Shown piece by piece: positions 1-7,685 of a stretch of 17,157 nucleotides of DNA (position 1 is its first letter; each line of letters begins with the position of its first letter). The position numbers were made by a program, and so were the translations under genes. A model generated the notes under the pieces. The model did not search any database and had not been told where the DNA came from. It worked only from the letters and a program-made list of their open reading frames with translations. Origin of the DNA: Winogradskyella sp. (GTDB lineage Bacteria > Bacteroidota > Bacteroidia > Flavobacteriales > Flavobacteriaceae); contig JASBSE010000415.1 in assembly GCA_030149115.1 (NCBI GenBank), forward strand, positions 1 to 17,157. The letters are read 5' to 3'.

Positions 1-7
1 AGATTTT

Positions 8-820
8 ATGAAAGATAAACGAATATTGTATGTGTCCTCGGAAGTAGTTCCATATTTACCAGAAACAGAGATTTCTTCAATGTCATTTGAAGCTCCTAGA
101 ATGGTAAACAAACAAGGAGGGCAAATACGAATATTTATGCCGCGCTTTGGTAATATTAACGAGAGAAGACACCAATTACACGAGGTAATCAGACTCTCTG
201 GAATTAACCTAGTAATTAACGATTTAGACATGCCTTTAATTATTAAAGTTGCCTCCATCCCAAAAGAGCGTATTCAAGTTTACTTTATAGACAACGAAGA
301 ATACTTTAAAAGAAAGGCAACGTTAACGGATGAGGATGGTAAGCTTTTTCCAGATAATGATGAGCGCGCTATTTTCTTTGCTAAAGGTGTTATAGAAACT
401 GTAAAAAAATTAAACTGGGCACCAGATATTATTCATGTAAATGGGTGGTTAGCTTCATTATTGCCGTTATACCTTAAGGAGTTCTACAAAACCGAACCTT
501 TATTTACAGAAAGTAAAATAGTTACCTCTGTATACAATCAAAACTTTGAAGGCACGTTAGATAAAGGCATGATAGATAAAGTGAAATTTGATGGCTTAGA
601 AGAAGATGTTATAAAACCATTAGAAAAACCAGATTATATTAACCTAATGAAAGTTGCTATAGACAACTCTGATGCGGTAATTAGAGGTTCTGAAGAATTA
701 CCAGAAGAATTAGACAGCTATATCAATGATTTGGAAAAGCCTGTTTTAGGTTTCCATTCCATTGAAGAATTTGCAGATCCTTACACCGAATTTTACAAAG
801 AAGCTGTATTAAACAGTTAA
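8..820 (+). CDS. Glycogen/starch synthase-like protein, N-terminal GT5-type domain only
   Basis: The 270-residue product opens with a Rossmann-type strand (RILYVSSEV, residues 5-13) and continues with IRIFMPRFG (40-48) and IIHVNGWLASLLPLYLK (141-157). These align by eye with the start of bacterial GlgA (VxxEVxPxxKTGGLGDV, then VMPRYG, then HxHDWHTALLPxYL). Full GlgA is about 480 residues, so only the N-terminal half is present and the nucleotide-sugar-binding C-terminal half is missing. The KTGG loop that contacts ADP-glucose is replaced by LPETEISS (17-24), and the HDW motif reads NGW (145-147). I infer a non-canonical, possibly non-catalytic homologue. The start fits because the first strand begins at residue 5; only seven bases precede it, so an earlier start cannot be excluded. 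The next gene begins 8 bp downstream, which suggests an operon with the DUF4270 lipoprotein. Confidence 0.8.
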   Translation: MKDKRILYVSSEVVPYLPETEISSMSFEAPRMVNKQGGQIRIFMPRFGNINERRHQLHEVIRLSGINLVINDLDMPLIIKVASIPKERIQVYFIDNEEYFKRKATLTDEDGKLFPDNDERAIFFAKGVIETVKKLNWAPDIIHVNGWLASLLPLYLKEFYKTEPLFTESKIVTSVYNQNFEGTLDKGMIDKVKFDGLEEDVIKPLEKPDYINLMKVAIDNSDAVIRGSEELPEELDSYINDLEKPVLGFHSIEEFADPYTEFYKEAVLNS

Positions 821-828
821 TTATACTT

Positions 829-2580
829 ATGAAAAAGAATAAACTTGCCCTTAATTTTTCTGTACTTGCACTAATCGTAACAAGTTTCATAGCTTGTGAT
901 AGTGATTTTAATAACTTAGAGTCTGATGTTCTAAATAGTGGCGTAGCAACTAATTTTGATATTTTAAATAGTAACTATGATGTTATTACCTACACCAATG
1001 CTTTAGGACCGGTTCAAACTAACAACGGTATAGGTCTGAGTACACTTGGACTATATGATGATGCTTATGGAAGAGTAACATCTAGTTTTGTATCTCAAGT
1101 TTCGTTATCCTCTTACGACCCTACGTTCCTTGGTAGTGCCAATGAATTACAGATAGATTCTGTTGTTTTAACCCTTCCTTATTTTTCAGGAGTTACTGAC
1201 ATAGACGAAGACAACAACATAACTTATAACGTAGATTCTATTTTTCCTGATGGCAGTACTTACAGCCCTATAAAATTAAGTATTTATGAAAATAATTATT
1301 TTATAAGAGATTTTGATCCGAGTGCAGACTTTAATGAAGCTCAAGCCTACTTTTCAAATAAAACAGCATCAACCTCAGAGGCCATTTCCCCTCTTGAAGG
1401 AACAGAATTAGTTTTTGTAGAAAATCCCACTGATGTAAATCACTTATCTATTAATTCCTTGGGTAATATTAATATTAGTAAGCAAGGTTTTATTTTAACT
1501 GAGACAGTAGAAGGTGAAGAAGGAGAGGAAGATGACACCACAGTAACTTATGCTCCTCCAGGTATAAGATTAAAATTAGATCCTCAATTTTGGCAAGAAA
1601 AGATATTTGACAGAGAAGGTGAAGCTGTATTAAGCAATTCTAACAACTTTTCAGAATATTTTAGAGGCCTTTACTTTAAGGCCCAAGCTGTAAATAATGA
1701 TGGAAGCTACCTTATATTAAATACAAATTTGACAAGTTCAAATATTACAATCTATTATACTACCACAACTGTAACACAAGATGATAATGGACAAGATGTT
1801 ACAACAGAAGAGCAGGAAAATTTTGTAATTAACCTAAGTGGTAATAAAATTAATTTTTTAGAAAACGACTTTAATATTTCAATCCCTAATGGAGACGAAA
1901 ACTTGGGAGATGAAAGATTATTTTTAAAAGGAGGGGAAGGCTCTATAGCAAAAGTTAAACTTTTTAACGGAGATGATCTTAATGATGGAGATGACCAAAC
2001 CTTTGATAACTGGAAGAACTTCTTTGTAGAAACTGACACTGATGGTACTAAAAATATAAAAAAGCTTGTTAATGAAGCTAATTTAGTTGTTTATGTAGAT
2101 CAGGACTACTTAAGTCTATCTGGATTATATGGTCCGGAAAGAGAGCCAGACCGCCTATATATCTATGATTTAGAAAATCAAGTACCTTTAACTGACTTCT
2201 ACATAGATGTAACAAATAATAGCTTACCTTATTTTTCAAAATACAATCACCTTGGTCCTCTACAACGCGAGGGTGATGAGTCAAATGGAGATGGTATAAA
2301 ATATAAGTTTAGAATTACAGAACATATTAATAATTTACTTCTTAATGATTCCACTAATGTTGAATTAGGTATATCAGTTTCTTTAAATGTTAATCTCGAA
2401 GAACTTGTTCAACAACAAGTTCAAACTACTGACGGATCAGAATTAACAACTCCAATAAGCTCAGTCTTATCTCCAAGAGGAACAGTTTTACACGGAAATA
2501 ATACTGCAGATGAAAGTAAAAGAGTATATTTAGAAATATATTACACATGTTTAGAAGGTGATTGTGAAGACGAAGAGTAA
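829..2580 (+). CDS. DUF4270 domain-containing lipoprotein
   Basis: This 583-residue protein begins with a lipoprotein signal peptide: basic MKKNK, a hydrophobic stretch at 6-20, then lipobox FIAC with the lipidated Cys at 23. The acidic residues just after it (D24, D26) are compatible with surface export of Bacteroidota lipoproteins. The rest is rich in Asn, Asp, Ser, Thr and beta-prone segments (for example LQIDSVVLTLPY), as in the DUF4270 family found between a glycogen-synthase-like gene and glmS in flavobacteria. A Glu/Asp-rich insert lies near residues 223-234, and the C-terminus is acidic (CLEGDCEDEE). No catalytic motif was recognised and the function is unknown; an outer-membrane or surface location is inferred. 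It lies 8 bp after the upstream gene and 37 bp before glmS. Confidence 0.8.
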   Translation: MKKNKLALNFSVLALIVTSFIACDSDFNNLESDVLNSGVATNFDILNSNYDVITYTNALGPVQTNNGIGLSTLGLYDDAYGRVTSSFVSQVSLSSYDPTFLGSANELQIDSVVLTLPYFSGVTDIDEDNNITYNVDSIFPDGSTYSPIKLSIYENNYFIRDFDPSADFNEAQAYFSNKTASTSEAISPLEGTELVFVENPTDVNHLSINSLGNINISKQGFILTETVEGEEGEEDDTTVTYAPPGIRLKLDPQFWQEKIFDREGEAVLSNSNNFSEYFRGLYFKAQAVNNDGSYLILNTNLTSSNITIYYTTTTVTQDDNGQDVTTEEQENFVINLSGNKINFLENDFNISIPNGDENLGDERLFLKGGEGSIAKVKLFNGDDLNDGDDQTFDNWKNFFVETDTDGTKNIKKLVNEANLVVYVDQDYLSLSGLYGPEREPDRLYIYDLENQVPLTDFYIDVTNNSLPYFSKYNHLGPLQREGDESNGDGIKYKFRITEHINNLLLNDSTNVELGISVSLNVNLEELVQQQVQTTDGSELTTPISSVLSPRGTVLHGNNTADESKRVYLEIYYTCLEGDCEDEE

Positions 2581-2617
2581 TCAAACCAACAATAATCAAA
2601 TCATTTAAAATTAATCT

Positions 2618-4465
2618 ATGTGTGGAATAGTCGGATATATTGGTCATAGAGAGGCTTATCCTATAGTAATTAAAGGACTTCAAAGGTTAGAGTACCGTGG
2701 TTATGACAGTGCAGGTATTGCGTTATATGATGGTACCGATATAAAACTCTCAAAAACTAAAGGAAAAGTATCTGATCTTAAAGAAAGATTAGAAAATGAA
2801 ATTTCAATCAATGGTACCTTGGGCATCGGCCATACGCGTTGGGCTACTCATGGTGTTCCTAATGATGTAAACTCACATCCGCATTATTCAAACTCTGGAG
2901 ACTTAGTTATAATCCACAACGGAATTATCGAAAATTATGACGCGCTAAAAAAGGAGCTCATTAAACGTGGCTATACATTTAAATCAGACACTGATACTGA
3001 GGTTTTAGTGAATCTCATTGAAGATGTAAAGAAAAATGAAAATATTAAACTTGGTAAAGCTGTTCAAATTGCACTAAACCAAGTCATTGGAGCATATGCA
3101 ATAGCTGTTTTTGACAAGAACAAACCAAATGAAATTGTCGTAGCTAAACTTGGTAGCCCACTAGCTATAGGTATTGGCGAAGATGAATTTTTTATTGCTA
3201 GTGACGCCTCACCATTTATAGAATTCACCAAAAATGCCGTTTATCTTGAAGATGAGCAAATGGCAATTATTAGAAGAGGTAAAGACATTAAGGTAAGAAA
3301 AATAAAAGGAGATTCACTTGTAGACCCTTATGTCCAAGAACTCCAATTAAATCTTGAGCAAATTGAAAAAGGAGGTTACGACCACTTTATGCTCAAAGAA
3401 ATATATGAACAGCCTGAAGCAATTTTAGACACTTTTAGAGGAAGACTTCTCAGTAATGAAGCAGTAATAAAACTAGCTGGTGTTGAAGATAATATGAAAA
3501 AATTCCTGGCAGCAGACAGAATAATTGTTGTTGCTTGTGGTACTTCTTGGCATGCAGGTTTGGTTTCAGAATACATTTTCGAAGATTTAGCTAGAATACC
3601 TGTAGAGGTTGAATATGCTTCAGAATTTAGATACAGAAACCCTGTTATTACTGAAAAAGATATTGTTATTGCCATTTCTCAATCTGGCGAAACCGCAGAT
3701 ACTCTTGCTGCAATAAAATTAGCAAAATCAAAAGGTGCTTTTGTATTTGGAGTATGTAATGTTGTTGGGTCTTCTATAGCAAGAGAAACAGATGCTGGTG
3801 CTTACACGCATGCAGGACCTGAAATTGGTGTAGCATCTACAAAGGCATTTACCACTCAAATTACTGTATTAACGCTTATAGCTTTAAGGTTAGCTAGAGC
3901 AAAAGGAACGATTTCAAGTTCAGAGTTTAGACACCACTTAATTGAGTTAGAAACTATACCTAACAAAGTAAAAGAGGCTCTTGAGTCTGATGGATATGTT
4001 CAGACTGTTGCAGATATCTATAAAGACGCCAAAAATTTCTTATATCTAGGACGAGGTTATAACTTCCCTGTTGCTTTAGAAGGTGCTCTAAAATTAAAAG
4101 AAATTTCTTATATCCATGCAGAAGGCTATCCAGCTGCCGAAATGAAACATGGACCTATTGCTTTAATTGACGAACAAATGCCAGTTGTTGTTATTGCAAC
4201 AAAGAAAGGACACTATGAGAAGGTTGTAAGTAACATCCAAGAAATAAAATCTAGAAAAGGTAAAATCATTGGTATAGTTACCAAAGGTGATGTAAATGTA
4301 AGAGAATTAGCTGATCACGTTATAGAGGTGCCAGAAACCTTAGAGTGTCTTACACCACTTTTAACTACAATTCCTTTGCAATTATTGTCATATCACATTG
4401 CGGTAATGTTAGAAAAAAATGTAGATCAACCTCGTAATCTTGCAAAATCTGTTACGGTAGAATAG
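2618..4465 (+). CDS. glmS: Glutamine--fructose-6-phosphate aminotransferase (isomerizing)
   Basis: GlmS converts fructose 6-phosphate and glutamine into glucosamine 6-phosphate and glutamate, the entry step to UDP-GlcNAc for peptidoglycan and lipopolysaccharide; it is cytoplasmic. The product is 615 residues, the usual length. Cys2 (MCGIVGYIGH) is the N-terminal nucleophile of the class II glutamine amidotransferase domain, with GHTRWATHG (71-79) and HNGIIENY (100-107) lining that site. Two SIS sugar-isomerase domains follow: CGTS (307-310), SQSGET (354-359) and STKAFT (407-412) mark the first, and the second covers roughly 460-600. The C-terminus LAKSVTVE contains the isomerase lysine, here K610. 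The start is fixed by Cys2. Only 37 bp separate it from the preceding gene, so there is no room for a glmS ribozyme, and cotranscription is likely. Transcription should stop at the hairpin at 4489-4523. Confidence 0.98.
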   Translation: MCGIVGYIGHREAYPIVIKGLQRLEYRGYDSAGIALYDGTDIKLSKTKGKVSDLKERLENEISINGTLGIGHTRWATHGVPNDVNSHPHYSNSGDLVIIHNGIIENYDALKKELIKRGYTFKSDTDTEVLVNLIEDVKKNENIKLGKAVQIALNQVIGAYAIAVFDKNKPNEIVVAKLGSPLAIGIGEDEFFIASDASPFIEFTKNAVYLEDEQMAIIRRGKDIKVRKIKGDSLVDPYVQELQLNLEQIEKGGYDHFMLKEIYEQPEAILDTFRGRLLSNEAVIKLAGVEDNMKKFLAADRIIVVACGTSWHAGLVSEYIFEDLARIPVEVEYASEFRYRNPVITEKDIVIAISQSGETADTLAAIKLAKSKGAFVFGVCNVVGSSIARETDAGAYTHAGPEIGVASTKAFTTQITVLTLIALRLARAKGTISSSEFRHHLIELETIPNKVKEALESDGYVQTVADIYKDAKNFLYLGRGYNFPVALEGALKLKEISYIHAEGYPAAEMKHGPIALIDEQMPVVVIATKKGHYEKVVSNIQEIKSRKGKIIGIVTKGDVNVRELADHVIEVPETLECLTPLLTTIPLQLLSYHIAVMLEKNVDQPRNLAKSVTVE

Positions 4466-4488
4466 ATTTTAGAAAAAATAATTAAAAC

Positions 4489-4523
4489 AAAAAAAGGCGA
4501 CTTTTAAAAAGTCGCCTTTTTTT
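4489..4523. terminator. Bidirectional intrinsic terminator between glmS and the sulfotransferase gene
   Basis: Stem arms GGCGACTTT (4496-4504) and AAAGTCGCC (4508-4516) enclose a 3-base loop. Seven A precede the left arm (4489-4495) and seven T follow the right arm (4517-4523), giving a symmetric hairpin that works on either strand. It lies between convergent genes. The sulfotransferase stop codon and last codons sit inside it, so its right half is also coding sequence. Confidence 0.92.
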
Positions 4524-5895
4524 GTTTTAACTGGCTATAAACTTTTTCAGTTTCATCCAGAAGTATCTTATTGCATCCAGAAGTATCAATAGTTTTGTTA
4601 TTATTAAATGGTTTTACATTTGATAAATCAAAATCCATTTTTAATTCATTCTGTAAGTGAACAAGAACATCTTTTGGATTTGATAGATAATCTTGATAGT
4701 CAATTAAAGTAATGGCTGAGTCTTCTAAAGTTAAAAGATAAGAATAATAGTTTAGCCAAACTGACAACCAGTAATCCAATGTACCTTTATCATATTCAAT
4801 TTCAACAGGTTTATTGTCGAAACTAAAAACTTTTTGATTATGACCAAATTCATGATGCCCTAACCAATCCATATAAGTTTCTATAAAATCATCATCGTGT
4901 TGAAAATCAGAAAATCTTAAATGTTGATTTAACAAAGAATCTGCATGCTCTACAGGATTACGAAATAAAAATATAGCTTTAAAATTCTTGTTTAAGGCTC
5001 TCAAAGAAGGATATCTTAAAATAAGATTATTATTCTTCGATAAATATAAATGTGAGTTATCCCTTCTTATCAAGGACTGGTATGCCAAATACTTCTCATA
5101 GATTTCTTGCGTTATGTCGTGCTTGATTAAAATAGCATCACCGATAAAGCTATCATTTAGGAATACCTTGAAAAAATATTCTTCTAGAGCTTCAATAGTA
5201 TTTAACCCAAACATCATTTTGTCACCATGCTTGCGTTCTTTAAGCTCTGTATTTTTAGGATTGTATAATTTTTTCCAAAGATTAGGTGCTAAAAGTAGAG
5301 GCATGTTAGAGTAATCTAAAGAACTAAATTTCCCAGCTTTAAATAATTGATCTGTTAAACTTGTAGTTCCAGCTCTTGCTAAACCAGATACAATTACAAA
5401 ATCTGATTTCTCTGTAATCTTTTCGCCTTTTTTAAACTTCTTGTCAAATGAAAAAAGAAGTTTTGATAAATTATAATTATTGAGAATTAGCCTATGAAAA
5501 AGCTTAGAGGCTTCAGAGTAATTATCATCATTCTTTTTCTTCTTAAATAAGAAAAATGGAATTACACTTCCTAAAGAAAGACTTAGAATAAACCATAATG
5601 AGCTAAAGTCTAAGGTTTCAAAATTTACTTTAGCAAATAAACTATATAAATAAAGTGGTAAAATGGTCGCGCCAGCTATTATCACAAAAGCTATAGTAGT
5701 CTTTAACAACGAAACAAGAATTTGCTTCAGCGCACCAATTAATTTCTTTTGCTTTATGCTTTCATCTTCCTTTGAAAGTACTTCATTAGTTAACGATACA
5801 GAAGACTCTATTAACTCAAAAAATATTCTTTTAAGAGCTATTATAGACGCAGCTAGAGCAAAGCCCGAAATACCTGCTATAATAAAATATAACAT
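4504..5895 (-). CDS. Membrane-anchored PAPS-type sulfotransferase
   Basis: The 463-residue product has three hydrophobic segments at about 2-24, 66-88 and 99-117, followed by a basic stretch (FKKKK) and a soluble domain from about 125. The domain contains VIVSGLARAGTTSL (167-180), the 5'-phosphosulfate-binding loop of P-loop sulfotransferases (family G-x-x-R-x-G-T-x form), and AIFLFRNPVEHADS (307-320), the 3'-phosphate-binding region with Arg312 and Ser320. Together they indicate transfer of sulfate from PAPS to an unknown acceptor; the acceptor-binding part has no motif I can read. The catalytic domain probably faces the cytoplasm, where PAPS is made. The ATG overlaps the stop of the upstream microprotein gene by one base (TAATG), so translational coupling is likely. 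Its 3' end lies inside the terminator shared with glmS. Confidence 0.85.
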   Translation of the reverse strand: MLYFIIAGISGFALAASIIALKRIFFELIESSVSLTNEVLSKEDESIKQKKLIGALKQILVSLLKTTIAFVIIAGATILPLYLYSLFAKVNFETLDFSSLWFILSLSLGSVIPFFLFKKKKNDDNYSEASKLFHRLILNNYNLSKLLFSFDKKFKKGEKITEKSDFVIVSGLARAGTTSLTDQLFKAGKFSSLDYSNMPLLLAPNLWKKLYNPKNTELKERKHGDKMMFGLNTIEALEEYFFKVFLNDSFIGDAILIKHDITQEIYEKYLAYQSLIRRDNSHLYLSKNNNLILRYPSLRALNKNFKAIFLFRNPVEHADSLLNQHLRFSDFQHDDDFIETYMDWLGHHEFGHNQKVFSFDNKPVEIEYDKGTLDYWLSVWLNYYSYLLTLEDSAITLIDYQDYLSNPKDVLVHLQNELKMDFDLSNVKPFNNNKTIDTSGCNKILLDETEKVYSQLKQKKATF

Positions 5896-6038
5896 TATCC
5901 CTTCTTAAATAAATTGCGAAAGAATCGTTTAATAGGAATCCATAGTACTACCCCAAACGAAAAAATAACAAGAAGGGCTATAAAAATAATGATTAGCAAT
6001 GTTCCAAGTCCTAATCCAGGTCCAATATAATTAAGCAT
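5895..6038 (-). CDS. 47-residue single-span membrane microprotein with N-terminal IGPGLGLG motif
   Basis: This short gene reads MLNYIGPGLGLG (1-12), then an uninterrupted hydrophobic helix (about 13-33), then WIPIKRFFRNLFKKG (33-47), a basic amphipathic tail that should lie on the cytoplasmic membrane face. It starts 11 bp after the stop of the ASST-like gene, and its TAA shares one base with the ATG of the sulfotransferase gene. That tight placement on the same strand, and the clean pattern of Gly/Pro turn, membrane helix and basic tail, are the reasons for calling it a gene despite its size. I do not recognise a named family with certainty. Placement suggests a small membrane partner or scaffold for the two flanking sulfotransferase-type proteins; that is inference. 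Confidence 0.8.
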   Translation of the reverse strand: MLNYIGPGLGLGTLLIIIFIALLVIFSFGVVLWIPIKRFFRNLFKKG

Positions 6039-6049
6039 AATAGTAGATT

Positions 6050-7354
6050 TTAAAAATTAATATCAGTATAAATTGTCGTCCAATTAGAAAGATAATGATA
6101 TCCTTCTATATCACTTTTTATTACAGTCTTTAAGACAACACCATCCTCATTCAATACCCACAAGATTCCGGCTCCCTGTTCTTCAACAAACATATCTCCA
6201 TTGGGTAGTATTTCATACAAACCCTCTGCTCCTGTAAAAATTTCATTTTCAACAAATTGATCTTCGTAAAGGGCTTCAAATGAATCTGTTTCAAAGTTAT
6301 AAATAAGAACATTTGAATGGGTTATTTTTCGTTGAATAGTTCCATTACTTGGTTTAAATTCATTTTTATTAAAATGTACATCCCATGCAGGTGAATTATT
6401 ATTAAATATTGCTATTGTACTATCGGATAGGACATCAACATCATGTTGAAAAGTAAAAGGTCCATCTATAACAGTCACTACTTTACCTGTTGAAGGTCTA
6501 TAATGAACTATTGTTGACAAATGCCTAAAACTCAAAAACAAGTCGCCTTTATTGTAATAACTTGAACTATCTGTAACTACTGGTTGTACATCATTTAAAT
6601 GAAATGGATCAGTAATGTGCGTGGCTTTATTCAATAGTTCATCCAACTCATTTTCTATAAAAATATCTGTTAGAGATTTACTATATAAGGTCTTACCTGT
6701 CTTGGCGTCTACATTTAAAATAAGATCATCTCTATATTCAGTTTTTTTGCCATCAACTGAAACTGTCTTTGGGACAATTAATCCATCTTCATGCTTTACA
6801 CCTGGAATCCAAATATTTCCTTTATGGTCTAAATTCATTGCATGATGAAAAATAAAATCCTTGTTAAACCATTTTACTTTTGAAGTTGAGTCTAATCTTA
6901 GAAGTCCAGGCTTCTCATTACAAGAGGCTATTAAATCTCTATTAGCCATTAACCTTGTTGGATATAATCTATCATTTTGGCCAACTTCATAATACTTAGA
7001 CAAAACTTCAACAGGTAACTCCCATGTTTTTAAAATTTTATCCGATTTAAAATTCTTTAGCTCAATATTAAACTGATCTCCACTCCGGTAAGCATATGAA
7101 CCATATAAATCGTAACTTAGATTATTAATGTCTTTTAAATCCCTTTCCTTGGTCTTTAAATAATACTCTGGGGCACGGAAAAAATGGTTAAAAGCCATTT
7201 TCATATTAGATGGTATTTCTGAAAAAGCTCTTATTGGGTCTGTTAAAGGTCCTGCCGCATTTTGACCAAGCGCTGCATTCCTAACAATACCACTCCATAG
7301 CATTAAAACAAAAATTCCAATAACAATTAAAGCCAATTTTCTTATTGTCTTCAT
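6050..7354 (-). CDS. Arylsulfotransferase (ASST)-like membrane-anchored protein
   Basis: The 434-residue product has one hydrophobic N-terminal segment (about 6-24) with no clear signal-peptidase site, so it is probably an inner-membrane anchor with a periplasmic domain. The body shows repeated beta-propeller-like strands with ASST-family signatures: FIFHHAMNLDHKGNIWIPG (167-185), DPFHLNDVQP (249-258), FRHLSTIVHYRPSTG (276-290) and TFQHDVDVLSDSTIAIFNNN (301-320). Known ASSTs use a catalytic His to move sulfate between phenolic compounds without PAPS. Candidate histidines here are H170/H171, H252, H278 and H304; I cannot tell which is catalytic. Both the family and the enzymatic activity need caution, since many ASST-like proteins are uncharacterised. 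It is the first gene of a three-gene operon with the microprotein and the PAPS-type sulfotransferase. Confidence 0.8.
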   Translation of the reverse strand: MKTIRKLALIVIGIFVLMLWSGIVRNAALGQNAAGPLTDPIRAFSEIPSNMKMAFNHFFRAPEYYLKTKERDLKDINNLSYDLYGSYAYRSGDQFNIELKNFKSDKILKTWELPVEVLSKYYEVGQNDRLYPTRLMANRDLIASCNEKPGLLRLDSTSKVKWFNKDFIFHHAMNLDHKGNIWIPGVKHEDGLIVPKTVSVDGKKTEYRDDLILNVDAKTGKTLYSKSLTDIFIENELDELLNKATHITDPFHLNDVQPVVTDSSSYYNKGDLFLSFRHLSTIVHYRPSTGKVVTVIDGPFTFQHDVDVLSDSTIAIFNNNSPAWDVHFNKNEFKPSNGTIQRKITHSNVLIYNFETDSFEALYEDQFVENEIFTGAEGLYEILPNGDMFVEEQGAGILWVLNEDGVVLKTVIKSDIEGYHYLSNWTTIYTDINF

Positions 7355-7546
7355 TTTAATTTGTTTTTAGGTTAGTTTATAATATTACATCAATAATAAG
7401 ATTAAATCAATTTATGACTTAAAATACTCCATATAAAGCAGTTTTATACGTTGTGTTAAGTCAATGAATATATAAACTAGATAAATTACATTGTATAACA
7501 GGTATTTGCAACAACAAATCAAAAAGAGAAATTAATATCAATGCTT

Positions 7547-7573
7547 CTAAAATTGTCAATATTACAATTTTAG
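7547..7573. repeat. Perfect 10-bp inverted repeat with 7-base spacer
   Basis: CTAAAATTGT (7547-7556) is exactly complementary to ACAATTTTAG (7564-7573), around the spacer CAATATT. It is not followed by a T-run and is too AT-rich for a strong terminator. It lies 113 bp upstream of the receptor start, a position that suits a regulator-binding site or a leader hairpin. Confidence 0.6.
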
Positions 7574-7597
7574 CGCACTTAAATTCATAATAAGTAC

Positions 7598-7609
7598 TAT
7601 GCATGCATA
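7598..7609. repeat. Perfect 12-bp palindrome
   Basis: TATGCATGCATA is its own reverse complement and lies 25 bp after the 10-bp inverted repeat, 77 bp before the receptor start. It could be a dimeric regulator site for the receptor operon, although a single palindrome of this length can also arise by chance in AT-rich DNA. Confidence 0.4.
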
Positions 7610-7685
7610 ATTTTTTGAGAATTTCTTACCTAATTTTCATATATTTATTTAAATTGGCATCGAATAAATTAACTAATTCTCTAAA

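Larger units (their letters stand above)
7355..7685. other. Divergent intergenic region, AT-rich, no gene seen
   Basis: This 331-bp gap separates the leftward ASST-like operon from the rightward TonB-dependent receptor, so it must carry promoters for both. I found no exact TAnnTTTG with a well-spaced upstream TTTG on either strand. The best near-match for the receptor is TAAATTGG at 7650-7657, one base off. No open reading frame of credible length is present on either strand. Two symmetric elements inside it are listed separately. Confidence 0.6.

Noticed and set aside
1755..2039. 94-codon minus-strand frame inside the DUF4270 gene
   Set aside because: It is antisense to a well-supported gene, has a low-complexity Ser/Lys/Leu-rich product and no recognisable domain.
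2581..2617. Possible glmS ribozyme or riboswitch upstream of glmS
   Set aside because: Only 37 bp separate the genes, too short for the ribozyme core, and the preceding gene is cotranscribed.
3376..3675. 99-codon minus-strand frame inside glmS
   Set aside because: Antisense to an unambiguous glmS; its composition is what the reverse of an AT-rich gene gives.
6615..6845. 76-codon plus-strand frame inside the ASST-like gene
   Set aside because: Antisense to a protein with conserved family motifs; no promoter or domain of its own.
4504..7354. Sulfotransferase operon as a mobile or recently acquired island
   Set aside because: Base composition looks like that of the neighbours, and no integrase, transposase, flanking repeat or tRNA site is visible.
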